From: Diaphorobacter sp. HDW4A
GTDB lineage: Bacteria; Pseudomonadota; Gammaproteobacteria; Burkholderiales; Burkholderiaceae_C
NCBI RefSeq assembly: GCF_011305995.1
Contig: NZ_CP049910.1
Coordinates: forward strand, 62,001 to 126,000
Direction of reading: 5' to 3'
Length of the DNA: 64,000 nucleotides
In this document: in pieces, positions 36,333 to 45,199 of the stretch
Position numbering within the stretch: the stretch's first letter is position 1
Layout: each line of letters begins with the position of its first letter
Program-made: the position numbers and the translations under genes
Notes under the pieces: generated by a model
Told to the model about the DNA's origin: nothing
The model's input: only the letters and a program-made list of their open reading frames with translations
The model's database searches: none

Positions 36333-37873
36333 AGATCAAGGCGCAAACCCTGCGCGACTATCTGGCCGTGCACAGCTGGGTGGGCATCGTCTGCGGGCTG
36401 ATGCTATACGTGGCTTTTTATGCGGGCGCGTTCTCGATGCTCGAGCCCGAGATCCGGCAATGGACGCAGACGGCGGTCTCCAAGGCCGATGTCAGCCCAG
36501 ACCCCGACCGCGCGCTGCAGCAGTTTTTTGCCCAGCATCCCGATGCCAAGGGCCGTCTCAGTCTGCGATTGCCGAGCGCGGACAGCGAGACGCCGCTGCT
36601 GCGCCTTTCGGCCAAGGAGAGCGAGCACTGGTACGAGCTGAAAAGCGACGGCAAGGTGCATGACGCAGGGCTTGGCAAGGAAAGCGACAACAGCGGCAAT
36701 TTTGTGGACTACCTGCATCGCAAAGGTGGCTTGCCGCTGCCTTTGGAATGGGCCGAGCCGGTGATCGGCGTGGTGTCGCTCCTGTATGCGCTGGCCTTGG
36801 TGTCGGGCATCGTCGTGCTGCTCCCGTCGCTGGTGAAGGATCTTTTCTACCTGCGCATCGGGCCCAACATCAAGCGCATGTGGCTCGACGTGCACAACCT
36901 GCTCGGCGTGGTGAGCCTGCCGTTTCATCTGGTCATCGCGCTGAGCGCGGCGGTGTTCGGCCTGCATGACTGGATTTACGACGCGCAGGACCAATTCATC
37001 TACCGCGACGGACTGCAGGCCACCGTGCAGCGCGACAGCATCAAGCATCCCACCGTCGAGCGGTCGCTGTGGCTCCCTCCCACGGAGCTGATCCGCAAGG
37101 TGCGCGAGCAAGCGCCGGGCTTTGATCCAGAGTCGCTCGAATACGTGGGGCTTGGAGCCAAACGCACGCTGCTGCGGGTCGCTGGTACCGATGACATGCA
37201 TTTCAAGCGCGGCGCGCAACATGGCTTTGCGTTCGTGAATCTGGGAACGGGCGAGATCTACGACCGGATCTACTTTCCGGGTGAAAAAAGCAGTGCGCTG
37301 GGTGCATCGCTCATCAGCTTTTTCTCGCTGCACTTTGGCAGCTTCGGCGGCAATCCGGTACGCGTGCTGTATGTGCTGCTGGGCCTGAGTGGTGCTTTGA
37401 TCTTCTACACGGGCAATGTGCTGTGGATCGAAACCCGCACCAAGCGGCTGCGCAAGACGCGCGAGATCGAAGCGCGCCCGAGGCATGTGCGCATCATGTC
37501 CAGCGCCACGCTCGGCATCTGCGTGGGCAGTGCGGCCGCGTTGCCGGCCACGCTGGTGGCGTCGCGCCTGTTGGCGCCGCATGTGGGGAATGTTGACCAC
37601 GTGCATCAATGGACGTTCTACCTCCTGCTGTTCGGCTGCGTGGCCTACGCATTCCGCTTCGGCGCGCAGCACGCAGCCAAGGCGCTGCTGTGGATCGCCG
37701 CCGTGGGCAATGCGTTGGTGCCCTCGCTGGCCTTACTGCAGTGCCTCGCGCCATCGCTTTTCAGCGACTCGGCCTACAAGACCTATCAACCCAACTTTCT
37801 GCTGCTCGAAGGCCTGTGCGCGCTGCTCGCATTGTTCTTCGGCTGGTTGGCCGTGCGCCACAAAAAAGACTAG
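36329..37873 (+). CDS. PepSY-associated membrane protein (siderophore-reductase-like)
   Basis: 514 aa. It starts KAQTLRDYLAVHSWVGIVCGLMLYVAFYAGAFSMLE, the classic first helix of PepSY_TM/PiuB-type proteins. A periplasmic PepSY region and a second helix pair (WAEPVIGVVSLLYALALVSGIVVLLP, DVHNLLGVVSLPFHLVIALSAAVFG) follow, then further helices to the C-terminus. Conserved His residues in HSWVG and DVHNLLG could bind heme. Family members reduce ferric siderophores at the inner membrane. The ATGA overlap upstream and the receptor gene 49 bp downstream fit that role. Confidence 0.88.
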   Translation: MKIKAQTLRDYLAVHSWVGIVCGLMLYVAFYAGAFSMLEPEIRQWTQTAVSKADVSPDPDRALQQFFAQHPDAKGRLSLRLPSADSETPLLRLSAKESEHWYELKSDGKVHDAGLGKESDNSGNFVDYLHRKGGLPLPLEWAEPVIGVVSLLYALALVSGIVVLLPSLVKDLFYLRIGPNIKRMWLDVHNLLGVVSLPFHLVIALSAAVFGLHDWIYDAQDQFIYRDGLQATVQRDSIKHPTVERSLWLPPTELIRKVREQAPGFDPESLEYVGLGAKRTLLRVAGTDDMHFKRGAQHGFAFVNLGTGEIYDRIYFPGEKSSALGASLISFFSLHFGSFGGNPVRVLYVLLGLSGALIFYTGNVLWIETRTKRLRKTREIEARPRHVRIMSSATLGICVGSAAALPATLVASRLLAPHVGNVDHVHQWTFYLLLFGCVAYAFRFGAQHAAKALLWIAAVGNALVPSLALLQCLAPSLFSDSAYKTYQPNFLLLEGLCALLALFFGWLAVRHKKD

Positions 37874-37922
37874 CCATTCATTGGTTTTCAGCTCCGGTTT
37901 CATCATCCAAAGGTTCTCGCTC

Positions 37923-40088
37923 ATGCAATCACATTTCGCATTCAACCCCCGGCTCAATGCCATCGTTCTGGCGTTGATCGCCGCCAGTGCAGGCTCTGCC
38001 GCGCTGGCACAGTCGAGCGCCGAAGCCACTCCCGAAGCGCAGGCCGGGCAGCCCGCATCGCTTCCGCAAGTCAACGTGCGCGACAAGTACGAACGCGAAG
38101 ACCTGCCCACGCTTGCCCCGGGCCGCAAGGCCGCCAACGGTGCGCGTCTGGGCATTCTGGGCGCGACGTCCATCGTCGATGCGCCGGTGCACGTCAACGC
38201 CTATACCCGTGAGCTGGCGGAAGACTGGTCCGCGCTGTCGCTGCAGGATGTGCTGGAAAACGATGCGGCAGTGGTCTTTACCACCAACAAGGGCCACCTG
38301 CTCCAGAACTTCAATCTGCGCGGTCTGGATGTGACCGCCATGGACATCGCGACCAACGGCCTCTACGGCATCGCGCCCGCCAACTCCGTGCCGATCGAGA
38401 TGTTCGAGCGCGTGGAAGTGATGCGCGGCCCGAACGTGCTGCTGTCGGGCATGCCGCCGCTAGCGAGCGTCGCGGGCTCGGTGAACATGGTGACCAAGCG
38501 CGCGTTGTCGCAGCCCATCGCGGACCTCACGACCACCTATGTATCGGACTCGTACTTCCAGGTGCACGCCGATGTAGGTAAGCGTTTCGGGCCGGAGCAG
38601 CGTCTGGGTGTGCGCTTCAACGGCGTCTACGGATCGGGTGACATGGGCGCCGAAGGCGAGTCGCAAAAGCGCAAGGTCGGCGCGCTCGGCATCGACTATC
38701 TGGGCGACCAGTTCCGCCTTTCGCTCGATGCCTACAACAGCATCAACAACATCGACGGCGGCAGCCCCGGTATGTTCAGCTTTCTGGGCAGTGCGGCCAT
38801 TCCCGGCGTGGGCATGGTGCTATCACCGCCCAAGGGTGACGTGAACATGTTTCGCGGCACGCATGGCAAGTACGACAACAGCGGTCTGCTGGCCCGCGCC
38901 GAGGTGGATTTCAATTCCAACTGGCAGGGCTACTTTGCGCTCGGTGCATCCGAGGCGGAAGGCAAGGGCCTGCTGTTCGGCACCCGCGCCATCGTGACCG
39001 GCGCGGACGGCACCACGCGCGGCGCCATCTACAACGTGCACACCCAGTCCGAGCGTCGCACGGCTGAGGCCGGCGCCATCGGCAAGTTCGCTACAGGCAG
39101 CGTCCAGCACCGCATGCAGTTGTCATTCAACATCCTCAAGCACAAGGAAGGCACGTACAACACGGCGTGCAATTACTGCTACACCACCAACATGTACAAC
39201 CCGACGACGCCGACCTTCCCGGCCGCGCCCGTCTGGAAGGGCTACACCACCGAAAACGAGTTCCGCTCCATCGCGCTGGCCGACACCATGGCCTTCGCCG
39301 ATGACAAGGTGCTCGTCACGTTGGGCCTGCGCCATCAGAGCGTGAAGACACCGATGGTGAGCGGCGCCGCATCCAGCTACAGCAAGAGCCATCTCTCACC
39401 GATGGCCGGCGTCATCGTGCGCCCCTGGGGTGACGACATCTCGCTGTTCGCGAACTACACCGAAGGCCTGGAGCCGGGCCGCATCGTCGGCACGGGCTAC
39501 GCCAATTCAGGCGAATCTCTGGACGCGATGCAGACCAAGCAGGGCGAGTTCGGCGTGAAAATCAAGGCCGGTGAAATGACGCACACGGTCAGCACCTTCC
39601 AGATCGAAAAGCCATCGGTCATCACCAACAGCGCCAACTACCAAGTGCTCGATGGCAAGCAACGTCTGCGCGGATTGGAATGGAGCGCCTTCGGCAAGAT
39701 CGCTCCGACACTGTCGTTGCTCAGTGGCGTGGAATACATCAAGTCCCGTCAGATGAACACGGGTCTCGAAAACCACGGCGTACCCAAGTTGCGCGCCCGC
39801 ATCGGCCTGGATTGGGACACGCCGGTCAAAGGCCTGACGGCCGGCGGCCGACTGCTCTACACCGATGGCCAGTGGGTCGACTCGGGCAACAAGCTGCGCG
39901 TGCCATCGTGGACGCGACTCGATCTGATGGCCAAGTACGAAACCAAGCTCGGCACGACTCCCTTGCGCCTCAATGCGAGCGTCGAAAACGTGACCGACAA
40001 GAAGTACTGGATCGGCATGTTCTCCGACGGCTTTGCCATGCCGGGTGCACCACGCACTTATCGCGTGTCGGCGACGGTGTCGTTCTGA
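37923..40088 (+). CDS. TonB-dependent siderophore receptor
   Basis: 721 aa from ATG 37923; the open frame upstream overlaps the PepSY gene and is not coding. The signal peptide ends at ALAQS. The plug domain includes LSLQDVLENDAAVVFTTNKGHLLQNFNLRGLD and the VEVMRGPNVLLSG motif. The remaining barrel strands end in the aromatic SATVSF. There is no N-terminal signalling extension, so it is a plain transporter rather than an FecA-type transducer. It imports a ferric siderophore with TonB energy and forms one operon with the three membrane genes before it. Confidence 0.93.
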   Translation: MQSHFAFNPRLNAIVLALIAASAGSAALAQSSAEATPEAQAGQPASLPQVNVRDKYEREDLPTLAPGRKAANGARLGILGATSIVDAPVHVNAYTRELAEDWSALSLQDVLENDAAVVFTTNKGHLLQNFNLRGLDVTAMDIATNGLYGIAPANSVPIEMFERVEVMRGPNVLLSGMPPLASVAGSVNMVTKRALSQPIADLTTTYVSDSYFQVHADVGKRFGPEQRLGVRFNGVYGSGDMGAEGESQKRKVGALGIDYLGDQFRLSLDAYNSINNIDGGSPGMFSFLGSAAIPGVGMVLSPPKGDVNMFRGTHGKYDNSGLLARAEVDFNSNWQGYFALGASEAEGKGLLFGTRAIVTGADGTTRGAIYNVHTQSERRTAEAGAIGKFATGSVQHRMQLSFNILKHKEGTYNTACNYCYTTNMYNPTTPTFPAAPVWKGYTTENEFRSIALADTMAFADDKVLVTLGLRHQSVKTPMVSGAASSYSKSHLSPMAGVIVRPWGDDISLFANYTEGLEPGRIVGTGYANSGESLDAMQTKQGEFGVKIKAGEMTHTVSTFQIEKPSVITNSANYQVLDGKQRLRGLEWSAFGKIAPTLSLLSGVEYIKSRQMNTGLENHGVPKLRARIGLDWDTPVKGLTAGGRLLYTDGQWVDSGNKLRVPSWTRLDLMAKYETKLGTTPLRLNASVENVTDKKYWIGMFSDGFAMPGAPRTYRVSATVSF

Positions 40089-40115
40089 GGCTGACGGGCT
40101 GATTCAAGGGATGGC

Positions 40116-40144
40116 CCACACGGCGGGATCACCTCGCCGTGTGG
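40116..40144. terminator. hairpin between convergent receptor and sulfotransferase genes
   Basis: A 10-bp stem CCACACGGCG/CGCCGTGTGG with a 9-base loop lies in the 83-bp gap between two convergent stops. Confidence 0.6.
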
Positions 40145-40171
40145 AAGTGCACCGTCGTCATCACGTCGGCC

Positions 40172-41143
40172 TCAGTTCAGTGTGGAGACCGCGTAACCCA
40201 GCTCACGCAGCAAATCTCCGGCAACGGACTCAAACTCCTCGATCTCTCGAACCGAAAGATCATCGCGCCATGACGCAAGCAACTGCTTGTTCGGCGCCTG
40301 AGTCGTTCGGACTTGTTGAGCCCGTCGCTGCGTCTCTCCCACGATCACTACCCCGTCGGCGGTAACGCGGCGCTGGTGCTCAAGAAGTCTGCCAGCGCTG
40401 CGTTCGTGGTAACTCAGCATGACTGGATCGAAATCCAGCTCGATGAAGTCGCACAGTCGTCGCAACTCAACTTCGGTGTTCGTGATCAGGTCTTCATAGC
40501 GCACTTCAAGATAGCGCAGACGCAGGGCTCCCGCCTCTCGGGCTGTGACGACGTTGGCGCGCCAGAATTGGGCTTGCACAGCCATCGATTCGCCGGGTGA
40601 GAACCATTGCTTGCGCAGTGACGCGGCGCTGCCTCGGCCATCCCGAATGATGTGGATGAAATGGGCCTCCGGCAACAACTTCTGCAGCGCAGGCATGTGC
40701 AGGCAATACAGCGGCGTCTTGTCGCCCCATCGCTGTTTCCCGAACCGCGCCGCGTACATCCGGTAGAAGAGCCGGAAGCCTTCTGCGAAGTTGAATGGCT
40801 CCAGCTCCATCACTGCGCGCTCGAAAACGTTGGAGTCGATTCCGAAATCTTCCCAGCCCGTAGCGTTGGGCGGAAAATGCGTGATCGCATGCGCAAACCA
40901 GGCTCTGCAGTCTTTGATTTCGGCCCCCGGCAGTGGCATGGCGAGAAAGCCGGTTTCCGGCGGAATCGCCAACGCGGGATGTGCGTCCAACATCAACCGC
41001 AGCAAGGTGGTGCCGGAGCGCGGCGATCCCACGATCATCGGCATGGGGGCTTGCGGAATGCCCGCCTTTGGCTGGCGTGAGATGGCCAATGCTTGCCGGC
41101 ACCATTGCCGAATGCTGTCAATGGGCATGGCTCTTTCCCTCAC
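40172..41143 (-). CDS. sulfotransferase family protein
   Basis: 323 aa (start MRERAM; MPIDS five codons later is possible). The PAPS-binding loop is PMIVGSPRSGTTLLRLML, and a 3'-phosphate-binding segment appears as HIIRDGRGSAASLR. The family transfers sulfate, usually from PAPS, to carbohydrates or small molecules. It stands alone between the siderophore operon and tRNA-Ser. The acceptor is unknown. Confidence 0.87.
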   Translation of the reverse strand: MRERAMPIDSIRQWCRQALAISRQPKAGIPQAPMPMIVGSPRSGTTLLRLMLDAHPALAIPPETGFLAMPLPGAEIKDCRAWFAHAITHFPPNATGWEDFGIDSNVFERAVMELEPFNFAEGFRLFYRMYAARFGKQRWGDKTPLYCLHMPALQKLLPEAHFIHIIRDGRGSAASLRKQWFSPGESMAVQAQFWRANVVTAREAGALRLRYLEVRYEDLITNTEVELRRLCDFIELDFDPVMLSYHERSAGRLLEHQRRVTADGVVIVGETQRRAQQVRTTQAPNKQLLASWRDDLSVREIEEFESVAGDLLRELGYAVSTLN

Positions 41144-41356
41144 TCGACATCTTTGAAGTATTCAGCGCAGCTACGTTTCTTCGAATTGCGCGGACCCACG
41201 GCTCATAGTACCTTGAGAAGTTCGATCGGAGTCATACCGTAAGCGGAAGTGCGATTTGCAAAATTGTCCGTTTGCTTTGGATGCTGTTTTGAAGAATTGT
41301 TCCTGATTTCCCCGGGACGGCTGAAACTTCCTGCTAGAATACTAGCTTCGAGTCGC

Positions 41357-41448
<92 letters not shown>

Positions 41449-41453
41449 ATGAA

Positions 41454-41488
41454 AAAAGCCTTGTAAGTCAACGACTTACGAGGCTTTT
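41454..41488 (+). terminator. terminator after tRNA-Ser carried by the element
   Basis: A 16-bp stem with one G-T pair, AAAAGCCT-T-GTAAGTC pairing with GACTTAC-G-AGGCTTTT across an AAC loop. It ends the tRNA transcript just inside the element; the original chromosomal terminator now lies at 63024-63047. Confidence 0.85.
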
Positions 41489-41500
41489 CTCTTTTGAGAT

Positions 41501-41520
41501 GGTAGCAAAACTGGTAGCAA
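41501..41520 (+). repeat. GGTAGCAA pair, candidate integrase arm sites (left)
   Basis: GGTAGCAA occurs at 41501-41508 and 41513-41520, 12 bp apart, 55 bp inside attL. The same pair with the same 12-bp period lies inside attR, as expected for arm-type integrase or excisionase sites. Confidence 0.55.
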
Positions 41521-41523
41521 TTC

Positions 41524-42816
41524 ATGCTCGGTTTACCTATCTATCTTCTGGGTTCTAGCTACTACCTGCACACTCGCATAGATGGCAAGCAGGTTAAGAA
41601 ATCATTGAGAACGAGCTACAAGCGAGTAGCTATCATTCGAGCTGTAACCTTTTTAAACAGCTTGACAATGAGCAAAAAGCCGACTATCGGAGACTTCGCC
41701 CACCTCCTGAGTGATGAAGTCACCCCAGAAAAATACGAAATAGATTTGTCGCGGGGCATCCTCAAAGCAGATGACCCTGATGACCATCGCCAGATGATGG
41801 AAGCTTTGCAGATGATGCAGAAGGTTCAACAAGCCTCAGCACCTGCAACCGTCCCACAAGTTCCACAGGATGACCCTACGGCCTTGAAGCTTGGCGAGTT
41901 GCTAGAAAAGTTCTTCTTACTCCGTAAGCAACTGACACAGGCAACAGCAATTGCTTATAGGAACTGCATTACAGAGCTTGCAAAGTTCTTAAAAAATCCA
42001 CCTATTACCCGAATTACTCCCAGCGATATAACAAGGTATCAGGAATTTTTAGCTGAAAAAGGTAATAGTGTTAGGACGATAGATAACAAAATATCAATCG
42101 TTCGTGCTTTATATAACTTTGCTAAAAAACAAGGCTATACAAGACAAGAAAATCCAGCAGAAAACAGAGCACTTTTAACAAAAAAACAAAGGTTAAAAGG
42201 TGGTTATGCTATCTTTGAAAAAGAAGAAATAGAGCTTTTCTTTAAGAGTGAATTTTTCAAAGAACAAAAAAATAAAGATAAAGACTATACAAATTCCGTA
42301 ATCCTTGGTTTATTTACAGGTTGCCGTATCGGAGAGATTACAAACCTTAAAAAAGACCAGTTTAAAATTAGTCCTAATGGTGTTAATTACATAACGATAA
42401 GAGATAGTAAAACACTTGCAGGCATTCGTGAAGTTCCTATTCATCCATTGGTTTTTAATCGTATTAAAGATTTTTTAGATAGTAAAACAGATAAAGTCTT
42501 TAAATATGTGGAAAAGGAAGGAAAAGGAACGGGCAATGCAGTCGGTAAGAAATTTGCAAGAAATGTAAAAGGCTCAGGAATTACAAGAAAAAAACTTGTT
42601 TTTCACAGCTTGCGAAAGTTCGTAAACAATGAGCTTTTAAAAGATAAGGTGAGCTTGGAACATCGTTGCCAGCTAATCGGACACGAATTAGATAATGTTA
42701 ATGTTGCTATATATACAGAGACATTAACTGTTGATGAGCTTGCAGAAACAGTCTTCCCAACCTTTGAAAAAATTTATAACCTTGTAAAAATTTCGCTTTA
42801 TAAAACTGAATTTTGA
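41524..42816 (+). CDS. int: tyrosine recombinase (element integrase)
   Basis: 430 aa. An N-terminal arm domain (about 1-130) is followed by a SAM-like core-binding domain (TAIAYRNCITELAKFL...) and a catalytic domain. The catalytic domain has Arg in TGCRIGEI, HSLRK as the H-x-x-R box, a later His in GHEL and nucleophile Tyr in AIYTETL. It catalyses insertion into and excision from tRNA-Ser. The first 155 codons are about half GC, and the rest falls to the AT-rich level of the interior; the change lies near 41990, suggesting that two integrase genes were joined. It starts 77 bp after the tRNA end. Confidence 0.92.
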   Translation: MLGLPIYLLGSSYYLHTRIDGKQVKKSLRTSYKRVAIIRAVTFLNSLTMSKKPTIGDFAHLLSDEVTPEKYEIDLSRGILKADDPDDHRQMMEALQMMQKVQQASAPATVPQVPQDDPTALKLGELLEKFFLLRKQLTQATAIAYRNCITELAKFLKNPPITRITPSDITRYQEFLAEKGNSVRTIDNKISIVRALYNFAKKQGYTRQENPAENRALLTKKQRLKGGYAIFEKEEIELFFKSEFFKEQKNKDKDYTNSVILGLFTGCRIGEITNLKKDQFKISPNGVNYITIRDSKTLAGIREVPIHPLVFNRIKDFLDSKTDKVFKYVEKEGKGTGNAVGKKFARNVKGSGITRKKLVFHSLRKFVNNELLKDKVSLEHRCQLIGHELDNVNVAIYTETLTVDELAETVFPTFEKIYNLVKISLYKTEF

Positions 42817-42841
42817 ATTGTGTTTTATTAAATTCAATTAA

Positions 42842-42865
42842 GCAGGCTTCGGCCTGTTTTTTTTT
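42842..42865 (+). terminator. Rho-independent terminator after int
   Basis: Stem GCAGGC/GCCTGT with a TTCG tetraloop, followed by nine T. Confidence 0.85.
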
Positions 42866-42952
42866 GTGAAAAAAAACATTACTTCTCATTGAATTTGAAA
42901 AAAGAAAAAATAAAAGCTATCATAGAGATATAACAAAAATAAAAGGCTCTAT

Positions 42953-43240
42953 ATGTCAAAGCTAATTTTAACAATGAGCGATGTTAAAAAGATAATTTTT
43001 CTCATCCATAAAAAAACCACCCTGCTTCTTCAAATAAAAGAGCTTGATTACAATCATCCAAAGCAAATCCAATTAAATCTTATGATGAACTGGACAGAAA
43101 GCGAATTAAAGCGATTTCACAATGATGATATTGAGAATATTGAAAGAATTATGATGGAAGGCTACAAAGAAAACGAAATAACTAATATGTTTAGATATCA
43201 TCTAAACAAGGCAAAAAGAAAATTCGTCAAAAAAAATTAA
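42953..43240 (+). CDS. hypothetical protein, 95 aa
   Basis: ATG 42953 follows AAAAGG by about six bases. The product is basic and helical (MSDVKKIIFLIHKKTTLLLQIKELD..., ending KAKRKFVKKN). No domain is recognised. It is AT-rich like the rest of the interior, is followed by its own terminator, and is a single gene between int and the long non-coding unit. Confidence 0.65.
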   Translation: MSKLILTMSDVKKIIFLIHKKTTLLLQIKELDYNHPKQIQLNLMMNWTESELKRFHNDDIENIERIMMEGYKENEITNMFRYHLNKAKRKFVKKN

Positions 43241-43262
43241 GCTCCTTATTTGGGGCTTTTTT
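43239..43262 (+). terminator. Rho-independent terminator
   Basis: AAGCTCC/GGGGCTT stem with one G-T pair and a run of seven T, overlapping the stop of the 95-aa gene. Confidence 0.8.
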
Positions 43263-43270
43263 TATTGCAT

Positions 43271-44155
43271 TTGACAAATAAACAAAAATACATTTAAATA
43301 TATAAAGATATATTATTCGTCGGTTCATTCTCTCGGTTCGTATATCTAAATAAAACACAGAAAACTCGTGAAGTGAGGCAATGACAATAAGTCCTTTTTT
43401 ACATTGAAATTTAAGCAATGGTTTAAAGAGTAAGTGTAAATTAACACTGGCTAACGGACTAGCCTTAAATGCGGTAAAAACTGCATTCAAAAGTGTTTTT
43501 AAGTTGCTAGAACGGTAATCTAACAAAGCAACACAGAAGACTAATAACAGACCTGGTTAGAGCAATTTAAAGCATTGCGAACTGTTTAAGTGTGATACAG
43601 CTTTAATGTTATCCACCCCACGACGGCGATATGCCTAAGAATTTTTGATAAAAATTAAGAGTTTTTAGGCATATCACAGAGAGGGAAAAAGTCCCACCTT
43701 TGCCAAAACTCATTAGAGTTTTAAAATTTGGCACGGGTTAGGGAAAACTTTTTCCCTCTCTGGCTCAATCCTAAGCATATCTTAAGAGAGGGAAAAAAGA
43801 CAAATTTGGTATTTGTTTCAATATTGGATAAAACAAAGGGTATTTGGTGAAGTGAAACGAAACCATCATCAAAGATAAAGGCTAGACTTGTTCTAGCCTT
43901 TAATCTTTCCCATCCGGCTAGGATGTTTCCCCTTTGGGGACGGAAGGGGGAGATATAGGAACTAAGAACAATCATCTTTTTAATAGTAGTAGGAGCGAAG
44001 CGACAAAAAACCGCCACTGTGAGCTTTTCAGCCTCTACCCTACCCAGCACATCACCCAATAGAAAAAATCGCTCAAACACGGTAAAAACCAACTCTATAC
44101 ATCCTTCAAACTTCCTGCACTTCCAACCAACTCAAAGCCCTTCGGGGCTTTTTTT
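43271..44155 (+). ncRNA. candidate long structured RNA, or leader, with no supported ORF
   Basis: A promoter-like TTGACA (43271-43276) with a 17-bp spacer and TTAAAT (43294-43299) opens the stretch. A clean terminator (AAAGCCC-TTCG-GGGCTTT plus T-run, 44134-44155) closes it. Between them the plus strand holds many inverted repeats: 43449-43464, 43468-43487, 43503-43532, 43562-43578, an 11-bp stem 43628-43675 with a nested 7-bp stem, a 15-bp stem 43678-43761 with two nested helices, and a 10-bp stem 43877-43901. AGAGAGGGAAAAA recurs at 43785. Minus-strand frames here look random. It could be an ncRNA, a replication or transfer control region, or several short RNAs. Confidence 0.45.
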
Positions 44156-44225
44156 ATCTGAAAAAAGTTGATTTTTATTTTTATTTCGCTACCTTAATAA
44201 ATATATAAAAAGAAAAGAGGAATTT

Positions 44226-44537
44226 ATGAGTAATTTTGTTATTGATTTTGTTGTCGGTGCTGTAAAGTTTGTTGGACGCTTATTGTTCGGTAGCTCACAT
44301 TCATCAAGTAGCACTATAGAAATGGATATGTTTCTAATCTACTCATCCTTATTTTTATGGATTTGCATTATTTACATATTAGTAAAAATAGCATCGTCAC
44401 CTTTTCAAAATTACGAACAAAGACAAGACGGGATTAGTCTATTTGAAATAGACAAAATGCTTAATAAGAACTTAGAAAAAACCAAAGAAAAACAACAAGA
44501 AAAAGATCAAAATTTTAAAGTAGATAGAGTTAAATAA
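44226..44537 (+). CDS. small membrane protein, 103 aa
   Basis: AGAGGA precedes ATG 44226. Two hydrophobic segments (about 4-22 and 35-55, the latter MFLIYSSLFLWICIIYILVKIA) are followed by a charged, Lys/Glu/Gln-rich cytoplasmic tail. No family is recognised. It heads a small same-strand group leading to the mobilization genes. Confidence 0.7.
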   Translation: MSNFVIDFVVGAVKFVGRLLFGSSHSSSSTIEMDMFLIYSSLFLWICIIYILVKIASSPFQNYEQRQDGISLFEIDKMLNKNLEKTKEKQQEKDQNFKVDRVK

Positions 44538-44568
44538 AATAAATCATATAACAACAAAAGGAGAAAAT

Positions 44569-44766
44569 ATGAATAAAAAAAGAATGGAAATAATTAACAA
44601 TAGAGCCAATGAAATACTATTAACAATAAGGTTAATGAATGACAATCAAGAAGCATTTTCAAAAGAAGATTTCAATAAAGCCGGTGAGATACTGACATTT
44701 ATGGAGCTACTTGGAATTATTGAAATTGAAGATCACGGCACAAAATTTGAAATTAAGAAATTATAA
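44569..44766 (+). CDS. small acidic protein, 65 aa, paralogue of the 66-aa protein at 46873
   Basis: A strong AAAGGAG lies seven bases before ATG 44569. The protein reads EIINNRANEILLTIRLM, a helix break, then FMELLGIIEIEDHGTKFEIKKL. It aligns along its length with the 46873-47073 product (EIVDNKIEEIFEILELI..., HSLGFIELEFNENGFSVK). The form suggests a small winged-helix-like fold, which is inference. It lies 31 bp after the membrane protein and ends at a terminator. Confidence 0.7.
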   Translation: MNKKRMEIINNRANEILLTIRLMNDNQEAFSKEDFNKAGEILTFMELLGIIEIEDHGTKFEIKKL

Positions 44767-44777
44767 AAACCAACCAT

Positions 44778-44804
44778 AAGCCATCTTTTAAAGGTGGCTT
44801 TTTT
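44778..44804 (+). terminator. Rho-independent terminator
   Basis: An 8-bp stem AAGCCATC/GGTGGCTT (one G-T pair) with a T-run, 11 bp after the 65-aa gene. Confidence 0.75.
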
Positions 44805-44860
44805 ATCGTCTATATATTTGACTTTGTAAATTCATTAAATAAGATAGTAATACATAAGCA

Positions 44861-44945
44861 AGATAACCGTTCTAGCGACCGTAATAAACAAAAAAGATTT
44901 TTTGTTTGTATTCTGGGAGACCCAGACCCCTAGCCTGATGGCACT
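44861..44945 (+). other. candidate transfer origin (oriT) upstream of the mob operon
   Basis: Just before the mobilization genes lie a 10-bp perfect palindrome arm pair (AAACAAAAAA 44886-44895 with TTTTTTGTTT 44898-44907), a CTGGG-AGA-CCCAG hairpin (44913-44925), and a short GC-rich CCCCTAGCCTG stretch. Inverted repeats next to a GC-rich nick region directly upstream of mobC are the usual oriT layout. The motif at 44861-44876 recurs inverted at 43506-43521. No nick site can be fixed from sequence alone. Confidence 0.45.
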
Positions 44946-44974
44946 AATAAAAATAATAAAGCAAAGGAATATTT

Positions 44975-45199
44975 ATGAATTTAGACCAAGTAATTTCAGA
45001 ATTGAAAATTGAGGTTGATGAGATTTTAGAGAAATTTAAAATTGAAAACATCAGTATTAAATATAAAGAATATTTGCTTTCATCTTTAAGTGTAAAACTC
45101 ACAATGTTAAAAATGAATGAGAGACACAAAGCAGAAAAAGAAAGAGAAGAGGCTGAAAAAAGAGAACAAGAAAAATTAAGAAAAGAAGGCAAAAAATGA
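44975..45199 (+). CDS. small coiled-coil protein of the mobilization operon, 74 aa
   Basis: AAAGGAA precedes ATG 44975. The N-terminal 45 residues are amphipathic (DQVISELKIEVDEILEKFKIENI), and the last 25 are almost entirely Lys, Glu and Arg (HKAEKEREEAEKREQEKLRK), a charged helix. The stop overlaps mobC as ATGA, so it is translationally coupled to the relaxosome genes. It may be an accessory mobilization protein; no homologue is recognised. Confidence 0.7.
   Translation: MNLDQVISELKIEVDEILEKFKIENISIKYKEYLLSSLSVKLTMLKMNERHKAEKEREEAEKREQEKLRKEGKK

Noticed and set aside
37416..37922. N-terminal extension of the TonB receptor frame
   Set aside because: It lies within the PepSY gene in another frame; the signal peptide begins at ATG 37923.
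43227..43526. Minus-strand frame of 99 codons
   Set aside because: Overlaps the terminator and the promoter of the structured unit and has no ribosome site.
43721..44092. Minus-strand frame of 123 codons in the structured unit
   Set aside because: Its sequence follows the inverted repeats of the plus strand, there is no ribosome site, and no recognisable protein features appear.
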